A program made the position numbers and the translations under genes. Positions 43,895 to 52,361 of a stretch of 64,000 nt of DNA are shown here, one piece after another. The notes beneath the pieces were generated by a model. That model saw only the letters and a list, made by a program, of their open reading frames with translations. It did no database searches and was not told the origin of the DNA. The stretch lies in contig NZ_JAGGKV010000008.1 of assembly GCF_017874035.1 (NCBI RefSeq), positions 1 to 64,000 on the forward strand, read 5' to 3'. The stretch is from Paenibacillus aceris (lineage in GTDB: Bacteria; Bacillota; Bacilli; Paenibacillales; NBRC-103111). Each line of letters begins with the position of its first letter. Positions within the stretch are counted from its first letter, which is position 1.

Positions 43895-45613
43895 CTATAC
43901 CTGTTCCAATAATAGGCAAGCCGTCAAAGCTGCTGACCAATGAAAATCTCTGACCACGTCCATCTTCTTACGAATATTATATGTACCTGTTGGAGGTCCC
44001 TTCCGATCGCAGTCTATTGGAGGCACTTGATCCGCAGAATCAAAATACTCAAAAATGACACCGTATTGTTCATAATATTTTTGCACCATTTGGATACTTT
44101 GCTGAGCAAGTTGATCTGCTTCCGCTTGCCTCCCCTGCTTCTTAAGGCCGGTGTAGACGAGATAGTTCATATTCATCCAAACAGGACCTCTCCACATGTC
44201 CGTGCTGTACGTGATTTCAGACGCTGCTGTAGTTGGAATAGGGAATCTTGTTTGGAAATGACTTGGATTCTGCAGCATCGATATCAATCGTTCTGTACGT
44301 TCTTGGGGTAAATGATCCAAGAGCAAAGGTAGAAATCCGCTTACCGCTTTCACCCGAGAAAAGTTCCCGTCCATGTCTCGATCGAAATAAAATCCCTCGC
44401 TCTCATCCCAGAGTAACGATTGAATTTGATCGTTTAGATCAGCCGCTTGTCGCTGCCAATGTTGAGCTAGCTCATTTTCTCCGAGCTCACCGGCGATCAA
44501 CCCGATGTAATGTGCCTCCTGGGCAGCGAATACGGAAAAATCAACGGCATCCAATACAGCCGCACGATCGAACCGAGGGGAATTATCCATACCTGATTCA
44601 CCGGAACGGCATTGTGGATTACCTTCAATCATCCATTCCAGCAATCCATTCCCATTGCGGTCTCGATTCGTTATATCCCAACTTACATAAAGCTCGAGTA
44701 TAGGGAGTGCATAGCGTAAGTGGGAACTTTGCTTCGTATAAAGGTAGTTCTCCCAGACCCCCCACGCCAGTAAAGGCGGCTGGGTCATGCCAGAGCCTGA
44801 TCCGTCTACTTTGAAGGTATGGGGAATCATTCCATCCTCGCGCTGTGTATCCAGTACGGATTTAAGAAATTCCCAGGACAGCTCGGGGTCCAAAACATTC
44901 ATTGCAAACGAATGAAATACGGAGTCCCATAGCCACATCGCTTGGTGAGGAACACGGTCAGGCGTGGACCAGTGCTGACGAATAACCCCTTCAGGAGCAA
45001 GCGTATTGACTTTCATCACACTAAAACATTTCAGAAGCAGCCGTTCCTTCAATGGATCACTCAGTCTGGGGACACGTTCATAAAATTGAAGTCTGGCTTC
45101 AGCTTCCTCCCAGGAATCGAAAGTCATTCCGTTCACTACCCGGCTGATCGCTTCATCTAGCTGGCTTCCGTAAGCTAATGCCCATCGTTCCTTGTCTCTT
45201 AGCAGAACGATGACATCCTTTCCATTTGCTGCTTCCGTAATGAAAAGCTTATCTTTTGTCCAAGCTTTGCCTCCATCTTCTTCTTCAAAGCTTAGTCGGA
45301 TGTCAACTGTCGAAGGAGCCGTTCCAATAAGCGTATGCCAGCTCTGATAAACAGCCAACAGCGGTCCTTCCGCAAGTTCGGCTAACAACACGTCTCCTGT
45401 GGCGATCCGAACATCGCCTGAGTGGGGAACGCGAAAATGCAACCATCTTCGTTTCGGTGTATGAAAGAGTAAGCTGTATTCTTTAGCTCCCACGGTAGCA
45501 ACGAATTGAGAATTCGAATCCGTCTGCCCGTCATAACCGGAGAAAGCAAACAGTGCACCTTCTTTCCACAGATCCGGTAAATTTTTCTGCACATACAGCG
45601 CCATCTTGCTCAT
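43895..45613 (-). CDS. MGH1/GH63-like alpha-glycosidase
   Basis: 572 residues with no signal peptide, so intracellular. A beta-sandwich N-terminal domain (about 1-190) is followed by an (alpha/alpha)6 barrel. Recognisable: HQAMWLWDSVFHSFAMNVLD, REDGMIPHTF, TQPPLLAWGVWENYLYT, GNPQCRSGESGMDNSPRFDR AAVLDAVDFSVF, STDMWRGPVWMNMNYLVYTG and VIFEYFDSAD. This is the pattern of the mannosylglycerate-hydrolase/GH63-like group, which cleave alpha-glucosides or alpha-mannosides. ATG 45613 is first in the nine-gene operon, behind GGAGAGAG. It would cleave the sugar brought in by the ABC importer. Confidence 0.86.
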   Translation of the reverse strand: MSKMALYVQKNLPDLWKEGALFAFSGYDGQTDSNSQFVATVGAKEYSLLFHTPKRRWLHFRVPHSGDVRIATGDVLLAELAEGPLLAVYQSWHTLIGTAPSTVDIRLSFEEEDGGKAWTKDKLFITEAANGKDVIVLLRDKERWALAYGSQLDEAISRVVNGMTFDSWEEAEARLQFYERVPRLSDPLKERLLLKCFSVMKVNTLAPEGVIRQHWSTPDRVPHQAMWLWDSVFHSFAMNVLDPELSWEFLKSVLDTQREDGMIPHTFKVDGSGSGMTQPPLLAWGVWENYLYTKQSSHLRYALPILELYVSWDITNRDRNGNGLLEWMIEGNPQCRSGESGMDNSPRFDRAAVLDAVDFSVFAAQEAHYIGLIAGELGENELAQHWQRQAADLNDQIQSLLWDESEGFYFDRDMDGNFSRVKAVSGFLPLLLDHLPQERTERLISMLQNPSHFQTRFPIPTTAASEITYSTDMWRGPVWMNMNYLVYTGLKKQGRQAEADQLAQQSIQMVQKYYEQYGVIFEYFDSADQVPPIDCDRKGPPTGTYNIRKKMDVVRDFHWSAALTACLLLEQV

Positions 45614-45678
45614 CAAATTTGCTCTCTCCCCTATGAACCCTTTTATTGATTTTATTATCGCGTACTTCAGATAACGGG

Positions 45679-45719
45679 TTCTATAGAAGAATTTGCGCTT
45701 TCATTACAAGATTTTGCTC
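45679..45719. promoter_or_regulatory. Two direct repeats, 21 bp apart, between AraC and its operon
   Basis: Sites 45679-45698 and 45700-45719 share 15 of 20 bases: TTC..TA.AAGA.TTTGC.C. The 21-bp step puts both on one face of the helix, as for tandem half-sites of AraC-family dimers. They lie about 66-107 bases upstream of the glycosidase ATG and upstream of the divergent AraC gene. Confidence 0.62.
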
Positions 45720-45792
45720 TTTTCTTCGTTTCGGCACGGTATATACTATGGTATACTCAGTATCATCTGATAGATAAGGCGGGTGGGCAGCA

Positions 45793-46665
45793 TTGGATGC
45801 TTTGAAGAAAATTGAACCCTTCGAAGGTAGACGCTTCCCTTTACGAATGACTGAAGTCATTAGCTGTTTTCACTTGGTAAGACCGCACTGGCACGAACAC
45901 CTCGAGTTTATACAGATTATTGAAGGAGAAGTTCAAATTCATATCGACAATCGAACCTTTGTGGCGAGCGCGCCGGCTATTTTATTTATTAATAGCTGCA
46001 AAATTCATTCGATGCAATCGTTAAACGGCAAAAGCAGCACCATCCATGGGATGATATTCGATATGTCTTTATTATCCGGTTCCTTTGAGCAATCCGAATT
46101 ACAGCATTTATACGCCCGATTCATTCAAACCGCACCTATCCTGGAACCCATTCTCCCCTCACATCCGTTATGGAATGAACTGAACACCCATTTTGAAATC
46201 GCATACAAAGAATACGTGACACAAGATATTGGGTGTGAGCTTATCATCAAGTCATCCTTGTATCGCATGATGATCCCTATGCTTCGCAGCTATCAGCAAG
46301 AGCAGACTCTTTCGAAAGACTTGAACAAAAGCTTTGATCATTACAAACGGATCAAACCTGCCATTGATTTTATAGAATCCTGTTATGCTCAAAAGATTTA
46401 TACCAACACCCTCGGTGAGCTGGTAAATTTGAGCCCCTTTCACTTTACCCGATTTTTCAAAAAGGTAACTGGACTCACACCGATCAACTACATCAACCGC
46501 TATCGGGTAGAAATGGCCAAACGATTGCTGATCGAACAAGACTTAACTATCACACAAATTGCAGAACGCACAGGATTCTGTAATGTTAATTACTTTGATA
46601 AAGTATTTAAGGATATGAACGGGTTCACTCCGCTGGAGTTGAGGAAGCAATTCACCGAAGGATAG
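45793..46665 (+). CDS. AraC family regulator with cupin sensor domain
   Basis: 290 residues. The N-terminal cupin part (about 20-100, with RPHWHEHLEFIQIIEGEVQI and ILFINSCKIHSMQSL) binds sugar. The C-terminal double HTH (about 190-285) has YTNTLGELVNLSPFHFTRFF KKVTGLTPINYINRYRVEMA and LTITQIAERTGFCNVNYFDK VFK. The start is TTG 45793 behind AAGGCGGGTGG. Divergent from the nine-gene carbohydrate operon, with tandem repeats 45679-45719 between, it is very likely its activator. Confidence 0.93.
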   Translation: MDALKKIEPFEGRRFPLRMTEVISCFHLVRPHWHEHLEFIQIIEGEVQIHIDNRTFVASAPAILFINSCKIHSMQSLNGKSSTIHGMIFDMSLLSGSFEQSELQHLYARFIQTAPILEPILPSHPLWNELNTHFEIAYKEYVTQDIGCELIIKSSLYRMMIPMLRSYQQEQTLSKDLNKSFDHYKRIKPAIDFIESCYAQKIYTNTLGELVNLSPFHFTRFFKKVTGLTPINYINRYRVEMAKRLLIEQDLTITQIAERTGFCNVNYFDKVFKDMNGFTPLELRKQFTEG

Positions 46666-46721
46666 ACCCAAATTCAGCCCCTATCTGGTTTCCTCAACCT
46701 GTTTTTCACAGAAACACGCTT

Positions 46722-47507
46722 CTAGGTAGGTTGGTAATAATGTATCGAAGTAAGCTTCTTCGCTCCTTGCGTGACTAACTCTGTCATTTGGCTCCAAGTA
46801 TCTTCCTTCCACCGTGTTGTTGGAATTGAAATACTCATCGCGGCAATCATTTCTTGATTCGCATTAAGAATGGGGGCAGCTACACATCTTATGCCTTGTA
46901 CCGCTTCCCCCTGGCTGTAAGCCACGCCTTCCCGACGAATCTCCTTTAACTGCTCCAATAATTTTTCCGGCTCAGAAATGGTCTGATCGGTCAGTAGTCC
47001 AAGTTCTTGCTCCCGATAAAGCTCCACTACATCCTTGTCACTCATAGCACTTAAAAATAGCTTTCCCATTGCAGTAGTGTGAAGCGGCAGTTTCATACCC
47101 AAATGCGAGACGAAGCGCACATGATGTGTACTTTGTTTTTCAGCGATATACAAGATGTTCCTGTCGCTCCGAATCGATAAATAAACGGCTTCATTCACTT
47201 CAGTTACGATCTGCCCAGCAATATATTGAAATTCAGTGGTTAAGTTCGTATGCTGTGCGTATTTGGCTCCGATTTGAAAGATTTTATAACCAAGATGAAA
47301 CATCTTCCCGTTCTCATCCTTCTCCAAATAACCACGATGAACGAGATTTTGCAAAATTTTAAATACACTGCTTGCTGGAAGCTCGAGCCGGCGTGTGATG
47401 TCCATCAAGCTTAATTCACGTACTTCAGCTTCCGCAAACAACTCAAAAATATCTAGAACACGGTCAGCCGATTTGACCGTTGTGCTCGATTTATCCGTTG
47501 TACTCAT
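46722..47507 (-). CDS. IclR family transcriptional regulator
   Basis: 261 residues. N-terminal winged HTH: SADRVLDIFELFAEAEVREL, LMDITRRLELPASSVFKILQ NLVHRGYLEKDENGKMFHLG, and C-terminal effector domain with GMKLPLHTTAMGKLFLSAM, GVAYSQGEAVQGIRCVAAPI LNANQEMIAAMSISIPTTRW. It is the last gene of the M81-aminotransferase-RidA operon and overlaps ridA by 4 bases, so it is co-produced and likely auto-regulated. A palindrome at 50771-50785 in the operon leader is a candidate site. Confidence 0.95.
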   Translation of the reverse strand: MSTTDKSSTTVKSADRVLDIFELFAEAEVRELSLMDITRRLELPASSVFKILQNLVHRGYLEKDENGKMFHLGYKIFQIGAKYAQHTNLTTEFQYIAGQIVTEVNEAVYLSIRSDRNILYIAEKQSTHHVRFVSHLGMKLPLHTTAMGKLFLSAMSDKDVVELYREQELGLLTDQTISEPEKLLEQLKEIRREGVAYSQGEAVQGIRCVAAPILNANQEMIAAMSISIPTTRWKEDTWSQMTELVTQGAKKLTSIHYYQPT

Positions 47508-47893
47508 TGATTATCCACCCTTTTCGGTGAAAGCGCGATGACATCGATTTCTACCAATATATCGAAATTCAAATCACAATAGATTGTCGTCCTAGCAGGA
47601 TAGGGATAGGCAAAATAACTTCCGTACACCTGGTTGAATTCTTCATAATGTGATCGTTCTTTTAAATAAACGTTCACTTTCACCACATCCGCTAGGGTGG
47701 CATGAGCTTCTTGCAAAATACGCTGAATGTTCTCAAGCGTCTGCAATGTCTGGGTCTTTAAATCAGAGCTTACGACTTGGCCAGTCTCAGGGTCTAGCCC
47801 TCCTTGACCGGATACGAACACGAAGCCCCCCGCTAGTATAGCGGAAGAAAAAGGCTTTCCAGTTGACTCATCGGTTGCGATAGTCTGTTTCAA
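47504..47893 (-). CDS. RidA family enamine/imine deaminase
   Basis: 129 residues. FSSAILAGGFVFVSGQGGLD PETGQVV, TLQTLENIQRILQEAHATLA DVVKVNVYLKE and YPYPARTTIYCDLNFDILVE IDVIAL are the YjgF/RidA core; the conserved Arg in the last segment (ARTT) is present. Such proteins hydrolyse 2-aminoacrylate-like intermediates produced by PLP enzymes, which suits the aminotransferase next door. TTG or ATG 47893 follows AAGGAGTGAAG. Confidence 0.95.
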   Translation of the reverse strand: MKQTIATDESTGKPFSSAILAGGFVFVSGQGGLDPETGQVVSSDLKTQTLQTLENIQRILQEAHATLADVVKVNVYLKERSHYEEFNQVYGSYFAYPYPARTTIYCDLNFDILVEIDVIALSPKRVDNQ

Positions 47894-47949
47894 CTTACTT
47901 CACTCCTTCCATCATTCCAAAGTACCCAACGAGTAGGGTTCCGTTAAAT

Positions 47950-49269
47950 CTACTTATGACCGGCGATCCGTTCTGCAACCCGCTCTACGGCTAGCAATGT
48001 CTCCTGTACTTCCTTCTCCCCATGTGCAGTAGACACATACCAAAGTCCATTGGGACGAACGAGTATGCCCTCGTGTAACATTTCTTCGGCAAATCGTGTA
48101 TAAAGCTGCGTATCACGGAGGTTGAACGTATTGAAATCAGATACTTCCGTCTTATCGATAAACATCAAATGGAAAACTGGACCCAGTTGATTCACAACCG
48201 CTTGGAGTCCATTAACCTTCAGAATCGAACGAATACCCTCTGTCAGCATCGTCGATGTATGCTCCATGTCTTTGAACGCTTGCCCATTCGCTTTCGACAG
48301 CTCATGGATCACGGCTAATCCCGCGGCTGTAGCCAGGCTGTTTCCGTTTAATGTACCAAGATGCATGACCGTTCCTTCTTCTATGAGTCGCATGACGTCT
48401 CTCTTACCGGCTACTGCGCTTAAGGGAATCCCTCCTGCCATCGCTTTACCGATCGTAACAAGGTCAGGTTGAATCCCGAATCGCTCATGGGCGCCACCTA
48501 ATCCTAGTCGAAATCCGGTAATCACCTCATCCCATATTAATACGATGCCGAGTCTTGTCGTTAATTCCCTCATTTTCTCCATATACCCCGGTTTGGGGGC
48601 AATACATCCGGAATTGCACATTACCGGCTCCGTTATAACGGCCGAGATTTCATGCTGATATCTCGTCAATGTCTCTTCCAATGCTTCCGGATCATTCCAT
48701 GGCAGGAGAATCAGATCCTGTAGACTATTCAGACTCTGTCCGCCTGTTCCCGGGGTTATATCCTCTGTAGCTTCTACAGCACCAGGTGAGGAAAAGTCCG
48801 GGCTTGGAAACGAAGTGAAAATCGCATCCGACCAACCATGATAATGGCCATAAAAACGAACCGTTTTGGTCTTTCCAGTATAGGCTCGAGCTAATCTCAG
48901 TGACAGCATGACTGCTTCAGTACCTGATCCACTGAACGCAACTTGTTCCGCACAGGGCAGTATTTCGGTTAAGCGGCGGCCCAATCGGATTTCACCTTCA
49001 TGCTGTAAACCGTACGTACTGCCTTTTTGCATAGCTTCGTACACTTGTTCGTTAAAAGCAGGATGAGCATGACCTAGAATCAGAGGACCGTACGCCAACA
49101 TATAGTCGATATATTCATGTTGGTCCACATCTTGAATTCTAGCTCCATATGCCTTTTGCACATACAACGGCGTCGGTTTCATCGAAGCTCGGAGGCTGCT
49201 AGCTACACCCCCAGCCACATAAGCTCTCGCTTCTTGCAATCTCTCTTTAGATTGTAGATATCGGTTCAT
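47950..49269 (-). CDS. Class III PLP aminotransferase, glutamate-1-semialdehyde aminomutase-like
   Basis: 439 residues. PLP motifs: QVAFSGSGTEAVMLSLRLAR, FYGHYHGWSDAIF, LIWDEVITGFRLGLGGAHER, with Asp for the pyridine nitrogen, and LVTIGKAMAGGIPLSAVAGK with the Schiff-base Lys. HemL is about 430 residues, but here the neighbours (M81 peptidase, RidA, IclR) point to a catabolic aminotransferase or aminomutase rather than haem synthesis. ATG 49269 overlaps the stop of the M81 gene (ATGA); the frame continuing further upstream is antiphase read-through and was left out. Confidence 0.92.
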   Translation of the reverse strand: MNRYLQSKERLQEARAYVAGGVASSLRASMKPTPLYVQKAYGARIQDVDQHEYIDYMLAYGPLILGHAHPAFNEQVYEAMQKGSTYGLQHEGEIRLGRRLTEILPCAEQVAFSGSGTEAVMLSLRLARAYTGKTKTVRFYGHYHGWSDAIFTSFPSPDFSSPGAVEATEDITPGTGGQSLNSLQDLILLPWNDPEALEETLTRYQHEISAVITEPVMCNSGCIAPKPGYMEKMRELTTRLGIVLIWDEVITGFRLGLGGAHERFGIQPDLVTIGKAMAGGIPLSAVAGKRDVMRLIEEGTVMHLGTLNGNSLATAAGLAVIHELSKANGQAFKDMEHTSTMLTEGIRSILKVNGLQAVVNQLGPVFHLMFIDKTEVSDFNTFNLRDTQLYTRFAEEMLHEGILVRPNGLWYVSTAHGEKEVQETLLAVERVAERIAGHK

Positions 49270-50750
49270 TGGGCATGCTCCTTCTCTGGGGAATTCAATG
49301 GAAAGACGGGTCTTGCAACATGACGATAGGTAAGACGATGCAGCGAGGTGGTACAACATCCTGGGGTATCTACTTCGATGACTTGTTTGGCGATAGGTCC
49401 GAAAGCGCTTATCCAGGCTACGGCCGATTTGACCACGATCAGATGAAAATCTTCCGGATTCAATCCTATGGATTCGACATGCCCAATATCCCATGGGGGA
49501 ACTCGTTCTTCCGTGAGGACAACCGTAACCTGATTGGCTTCAATGACGGCGGTTTTCCCCATATGAGCCAAGGTCCCTTTCATATATGGCCCTCTATGCT
49601 TATACATCCCATCGGAAAGCAGCTTAATCTTCCCTTTAATAGGAACGGGGCTTCCGTGTAAGCTATCGCTTTTCCCACCTATCGCGCATGAAATCACAGT
49701 TCCCACGCCTTGCCGGCATGCAGCAGAAACCGCTTCCTGATCACGAATAAAAATTAAACTTCGGAAGGGAAGCTTTAATAGCTCAGGTAACAAGTGCGTA
49801 CCATCGGCTGGAGATCCTCCGCCTACATTATCCGATGCTTCAACAAGGATGATGGGTCCCTCTTTGGCATCCATGGCTAGTCTCATCGCTTGTTCGACCT
49901 CTATTTCTTGAAAGAGAAACTCTTCTCGAAGAGTCCATGCAAGTTTAGCCAGCCGTTCTGCATAACTGTGTGCCAAGGCTTCATTCCCATTCGTCGTTAC
50001 CGCAAAAGACATTCCAGCAATAGGCACATCACTGTATGGAAATCCACCACAGACGGTCACGTTAAGAACCTCAGGGTCTGTCTCCATAAAAAAAGCCTCT
50101 TCCATGATCGTCTTCATGATACCTTTTGTCGTAATCATTTTTTGTGGTACTACGAGCATGTTCGGTCTAGCAATGGCGATTACGGGTTGAATGTCACCGC
50201 GAATCTGACGAACTAACAACTGTAGTGCTTCCACTCCACACTCATAGGCATCAATATGCGGGTAAGTATCGTATCCGACGAGCAAGCTGCATAATTGAGA
50301 CATCTTTCCACCAAGATTGGCGTGAAGGTCTACAGTAACCGCAATAGGAATTTGCTCACCAATCACGTTACGGACAGCCTCCAAGATGGCAACCTCCATG
50401 TCGAAACACTGCTCGGAAACCATAGCCCCATGAAGAATCACTACCAGCCCGTCAAGATTCGGCTCAATTGAACGTGTTAACTGCTCCAAAATTAAATGAG
50501 CTGCTTCTTCAGATACGATGCCATTTGGTGTAGCAGACGTGTACAGACCCGGGACAAGTGAAACCTCCTCTTGAATCGATGCGGCAATGACTCCCCCCAT
50601 TGTCGTTTGGGTATGCTCGAATAATGCCATGAAGGCATCTCTTCCAAGCGTGAAGCAATGGCGAAAATCATCCCAATGGGTCATTACGGGTGCGAAGGTG
50701 TTCGTTTCGTGATAAACACCGACCACTCCAATGCGTAACGGGTCTTGCAT
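49266..50750 (-). CDS. M81-family peptidase (MlrC-like)
   Basis: 494 residues. M81 proteins are zinc enzymes; MlrC finishes the breakdown of the cyclic peptide microcystin. N-terminal RIGVVGVYHETNTFAPVMTHW with the His-Glu pair, LDGLVVILHGAMVSEQCFDM EVAIL, AVTVDLHANLGGKMSQLCSL LVGYDTYPHIDAYECG (metal Asp, His), PIILVEASDNVGGGSPADGT and the C-terminal DTPGCCTTSL match the MlrC N- and C-domains. It leads the operon, behind GGCAGGTGAG. Substrate in this organism is unknown but likely a peptide or modified amino acid. Confidence 0.9.
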   Translation of the reverse strand: MQDPLRIGVVGVYHETNTFAPVMTHWDDFRHCFTLGRDAFMALFEHTQTTMGGVIAASIQEEVSLVPGLYTSATPNGIVSEEAAHLILEQLTRSIEPNLDGLVVILHGAMVSEQCFDMEVAILEAVRNVIGEQIPIAVTVDLHANLGGKMSQLCSLLVGYDTYPHIDAYECGVEALQLLVRQIRGDIQPVIAIARPNMLVVPQKMITTKGIMKTIMEEAFFMETDPEVLNVTVCGGFPYSDVPIAGMSFAVTTNGNEALAHSYAERLAKLAWTLREEFLFQEIEVEQAMRLAMDAKEGPIILVEASDNVGGGSPADGTHLLPELLKLPFRSLIFIRDQEAVSAACRQGVGTVISCAIGGKSDSLHGSPVPIKGKIKLLSDGMYKHRGPYMKGTLAHMGKTAVIEANQVTVVLTEERVPPWDIGHVESIGLNPEDFHLIVVKSAVAWISAFGPIAKQVIEVDTPGCCTTSLHRLTYRHVARPVFPLNSPEKEHAQ

Positions 50751-50770
50751 TGAATGCTCACCTGCCTTAG

Positions 50771-50785
50771 TACCATAAATTGGTA
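50771..50785. promoter_or_regulatory. 15-bp palindrome in the leader of the M81 operon
   Basis: TACCATAAATTGGTA: 5-bp arms around 5 bases. IclR-type repressors bind sites of this size. It lies between the -10 element and the M81 start, an ideal repressor position. Confidence 0.52.
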
Positions 50786-50808
50786 TTAAATTGAGATATT
50801 ATGGAAAT

Positions 50809-50838
50809 AGTGTAGCATACGATTTTTATTTATATCAA
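50809..50838 (-). promoter_or_regulatory. Sigma-A-like promoter of the M81 operon
   Basis: On the minus strand TTGATA (50838-50833), 18-base spacer, TACACT (50814-50809). About 60 bases before the start codon at 50750. Confidence 0.58.
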
Positions 50839-50875
50839 GAAATAAATTTTACATTTAGAAAATAATTCGAATAAA

Positions 50876-50917
50876 AAAAGTCCGTTTCATCTTTTAAAAG
50901 GATGAAACGGACCTTTA
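50876..50917. terminator. Terminator after the ankyrin gene
   Basis: GTCCGTTTCATC (50880-50891) and GATGAAACGGAC (50901-50912) form a perfect 12-bp stem. Minus-strand tail: TTTTTTTATTC. It separates the ankyrin gene (stop at 51021) from the M81 operon promoter. Confidence 0.9.
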
Positions 50918-51020
50918 TTTGTTTATTTCCTGGGTAAGCGCAAGAATCGATAAAAAACGCGCGTCGTACATCCTGCCAATTCACCTGAGTCAATATGTCT
51001 GAGCCGAAGCATGAATCCCC

Positions 51021-52304
51021 TCATCGATCGCTAGAACCGCCGACACCGTAACGTGCAAGCACTTCTATAACGGCTTCGCTGCCCGACGCTTGCTTGGGCA
51101 AAGGAGCGCCGGCTTGAATGAGGAGCTCCGCGACAGCCGGATAATCCCCAGCCGAATCTCGAATGTGAATGGCCCCCCACATGCAGCTATTCAAAGCATT
51201 GCCGCCGTACCCATGGGTAAGATGAGCGGATGCGCCGTGTTCAAGCAGCAATCTTACCGCCTCGTCGTTTCCTCGCATAGCCGCGTTATGAAGCGCAGTA
51301 AATGCTTTATGATCGCGGCGAGAATCCGCTGGGAATCCGGCTTCAAGCATCGTACGAACAGCTTGAACCTCATTGTTCCATGCGGCATCGGCAATAAAGC
51401 TTAGATCCTCTGGCGAAAGCGACTTTACCAGATTCGAATCCCGCTCAAGCAGATTTTGCACGGCTACCGGATCGGCCTGCAAACATGCAAGCAGCAGTCG
51501 CTGATTTGAAGGACTATGATTTGTGATCAGCTGCACGATCTCGGGATGATTGCAGCGCGCCGCAAGATAGAACGGTCGGATATTCGGGCCTATTTTGTAC
51601 GCGTAGATGTGCCCACCGTTCGAATCCCCCGATGTAAAGCGGCCCCGCCCGACTTGAGCTTGAAGGCACTCAGGGTCGGAATGAATGATAGAGCGAACCA
51701 GCTCCACATCTCCGATATTGATCGCCATAAAAATATCCGCTGTCGAGCCACGCTCAATGAGAAACCTACATTTAACGGCATTAACAATCGCCCATTGAGC
51801 CGGCGTGCTTCCATGATCGATATCGCGCTTATCGATATCTGCACCGTGAGCGAGCAGGAAATCAATAATTGCAAATTCAGTGGCAAAATGAAGCGGAACC
51901 TGCCCATCGGGCCCGCGCTGATTGACAGCGTCAGGATTCAGCTCGACCATTTCTTTCACGGTATCCAACATGCCCAGCGCTGCGGCCGCATGTATATCGA
52001 CCGGAGCTCCTCGTTCAATCAAATATCGGGAAAGAGCATGATGGTCATGATGCAAAACCCCGAATCCTCCCGCCCACCAGCTGCTTTTTGCATGCAGATC
52101 AGCGCCGTGCTCCAGCAAGACGTCCAAGGTTTCACGGTTCCCGTTTGCAGCTGCAGCGACGATGGCAGGCGTATCGAAGGTAAACCACGGTTCGTTAATG
52201 TGCTTAACGAGAAAGGGATGTTCGTTCAGGCATCGGTTCGCAGCGACCGCATCATTGCTCAATATTGCTTGTTTGAACAACTCAATGACCTTTTGCTCGT
52301 TCAT
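51021..52304 (-). CDS. Ankyrin repeat protein
   Basis: 427 residues. Ankyrin-like repeats with G-x-TPL/A and LL..GAD signatures: ETLDVLLEHGADLHAKSSWW, LSRYLIERGAPVDIHAAAAL GMLDTV, VPLHFATEFAIIDFLLAHGA DIDKRD, FTALHNAAMRGNDEAVRLLL EHGASAHL and VAELLIQAGAPLP. No signal peptide or enzymatic domain, so a cytoplasmic protein-protein interaction role is inferred. ATG 52304 follows GGAGG. It is a single gene with terminator 50876-50917. Confidence 0.9.
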   Translation of the reverse strand: MNEQKVIELFKQAILSNDAVAANRCLNEHPFLVKHINEPWFTFDTPAIVAAAANGNRETLDVLLEHGADLHAKSSWWAGGFGVLHHDHHALSRYLIERGAPVDIHAAAALGMLDTVKEMVELNPDAVNQRGPDGQVPLHFATEFAIIDFLLAHGADIDKRDIDHGSTPAQWAIVNAVKCRFLIERGSTADIFMAINIGDVELVRSIIHSDPECLQAQVGRGRFTSGDSNGGHIYAYKIGPNIRPFYLAARCNHPEIVQLITNHSPSNQRLLLACLQADPVAVQNLLERDSNLVKSLSPEDLSFIADAAWNNEVQAVRTMLEAGFPADSRRDHKAFTALHNAAMRGNDEAVRLLLEHGASAHLTHGYGGNALNSCMWGAIHIRDSAGDYPAVAELLIQAGAPLPKQASGSEAVIEVLARYGVGGSSDR

Positions 52305-52361
52305 GTCTTTAGCCTCCAATTCAATTCTCGTATATGATGTGCTTTGTAATTCGTGCGAGTA

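Noticed and set aside
47950..49269. Haem-pathway hemL
   Set aside because: The neighbouring genes are catabolic and no other haem gene is present; called as HemL-like only.
49270..49494. N-terminal extension of the aminotransferase
   Set aside because: Overlaps the M81 gene in another frame; ATG 49269 with the ATGA overlap is the natural start.
51516..52337. Plus-strand open frame of 273 codons
   Set aside because: Antisense to the ankyrin gene; composition is a shadow of the repeated codons.
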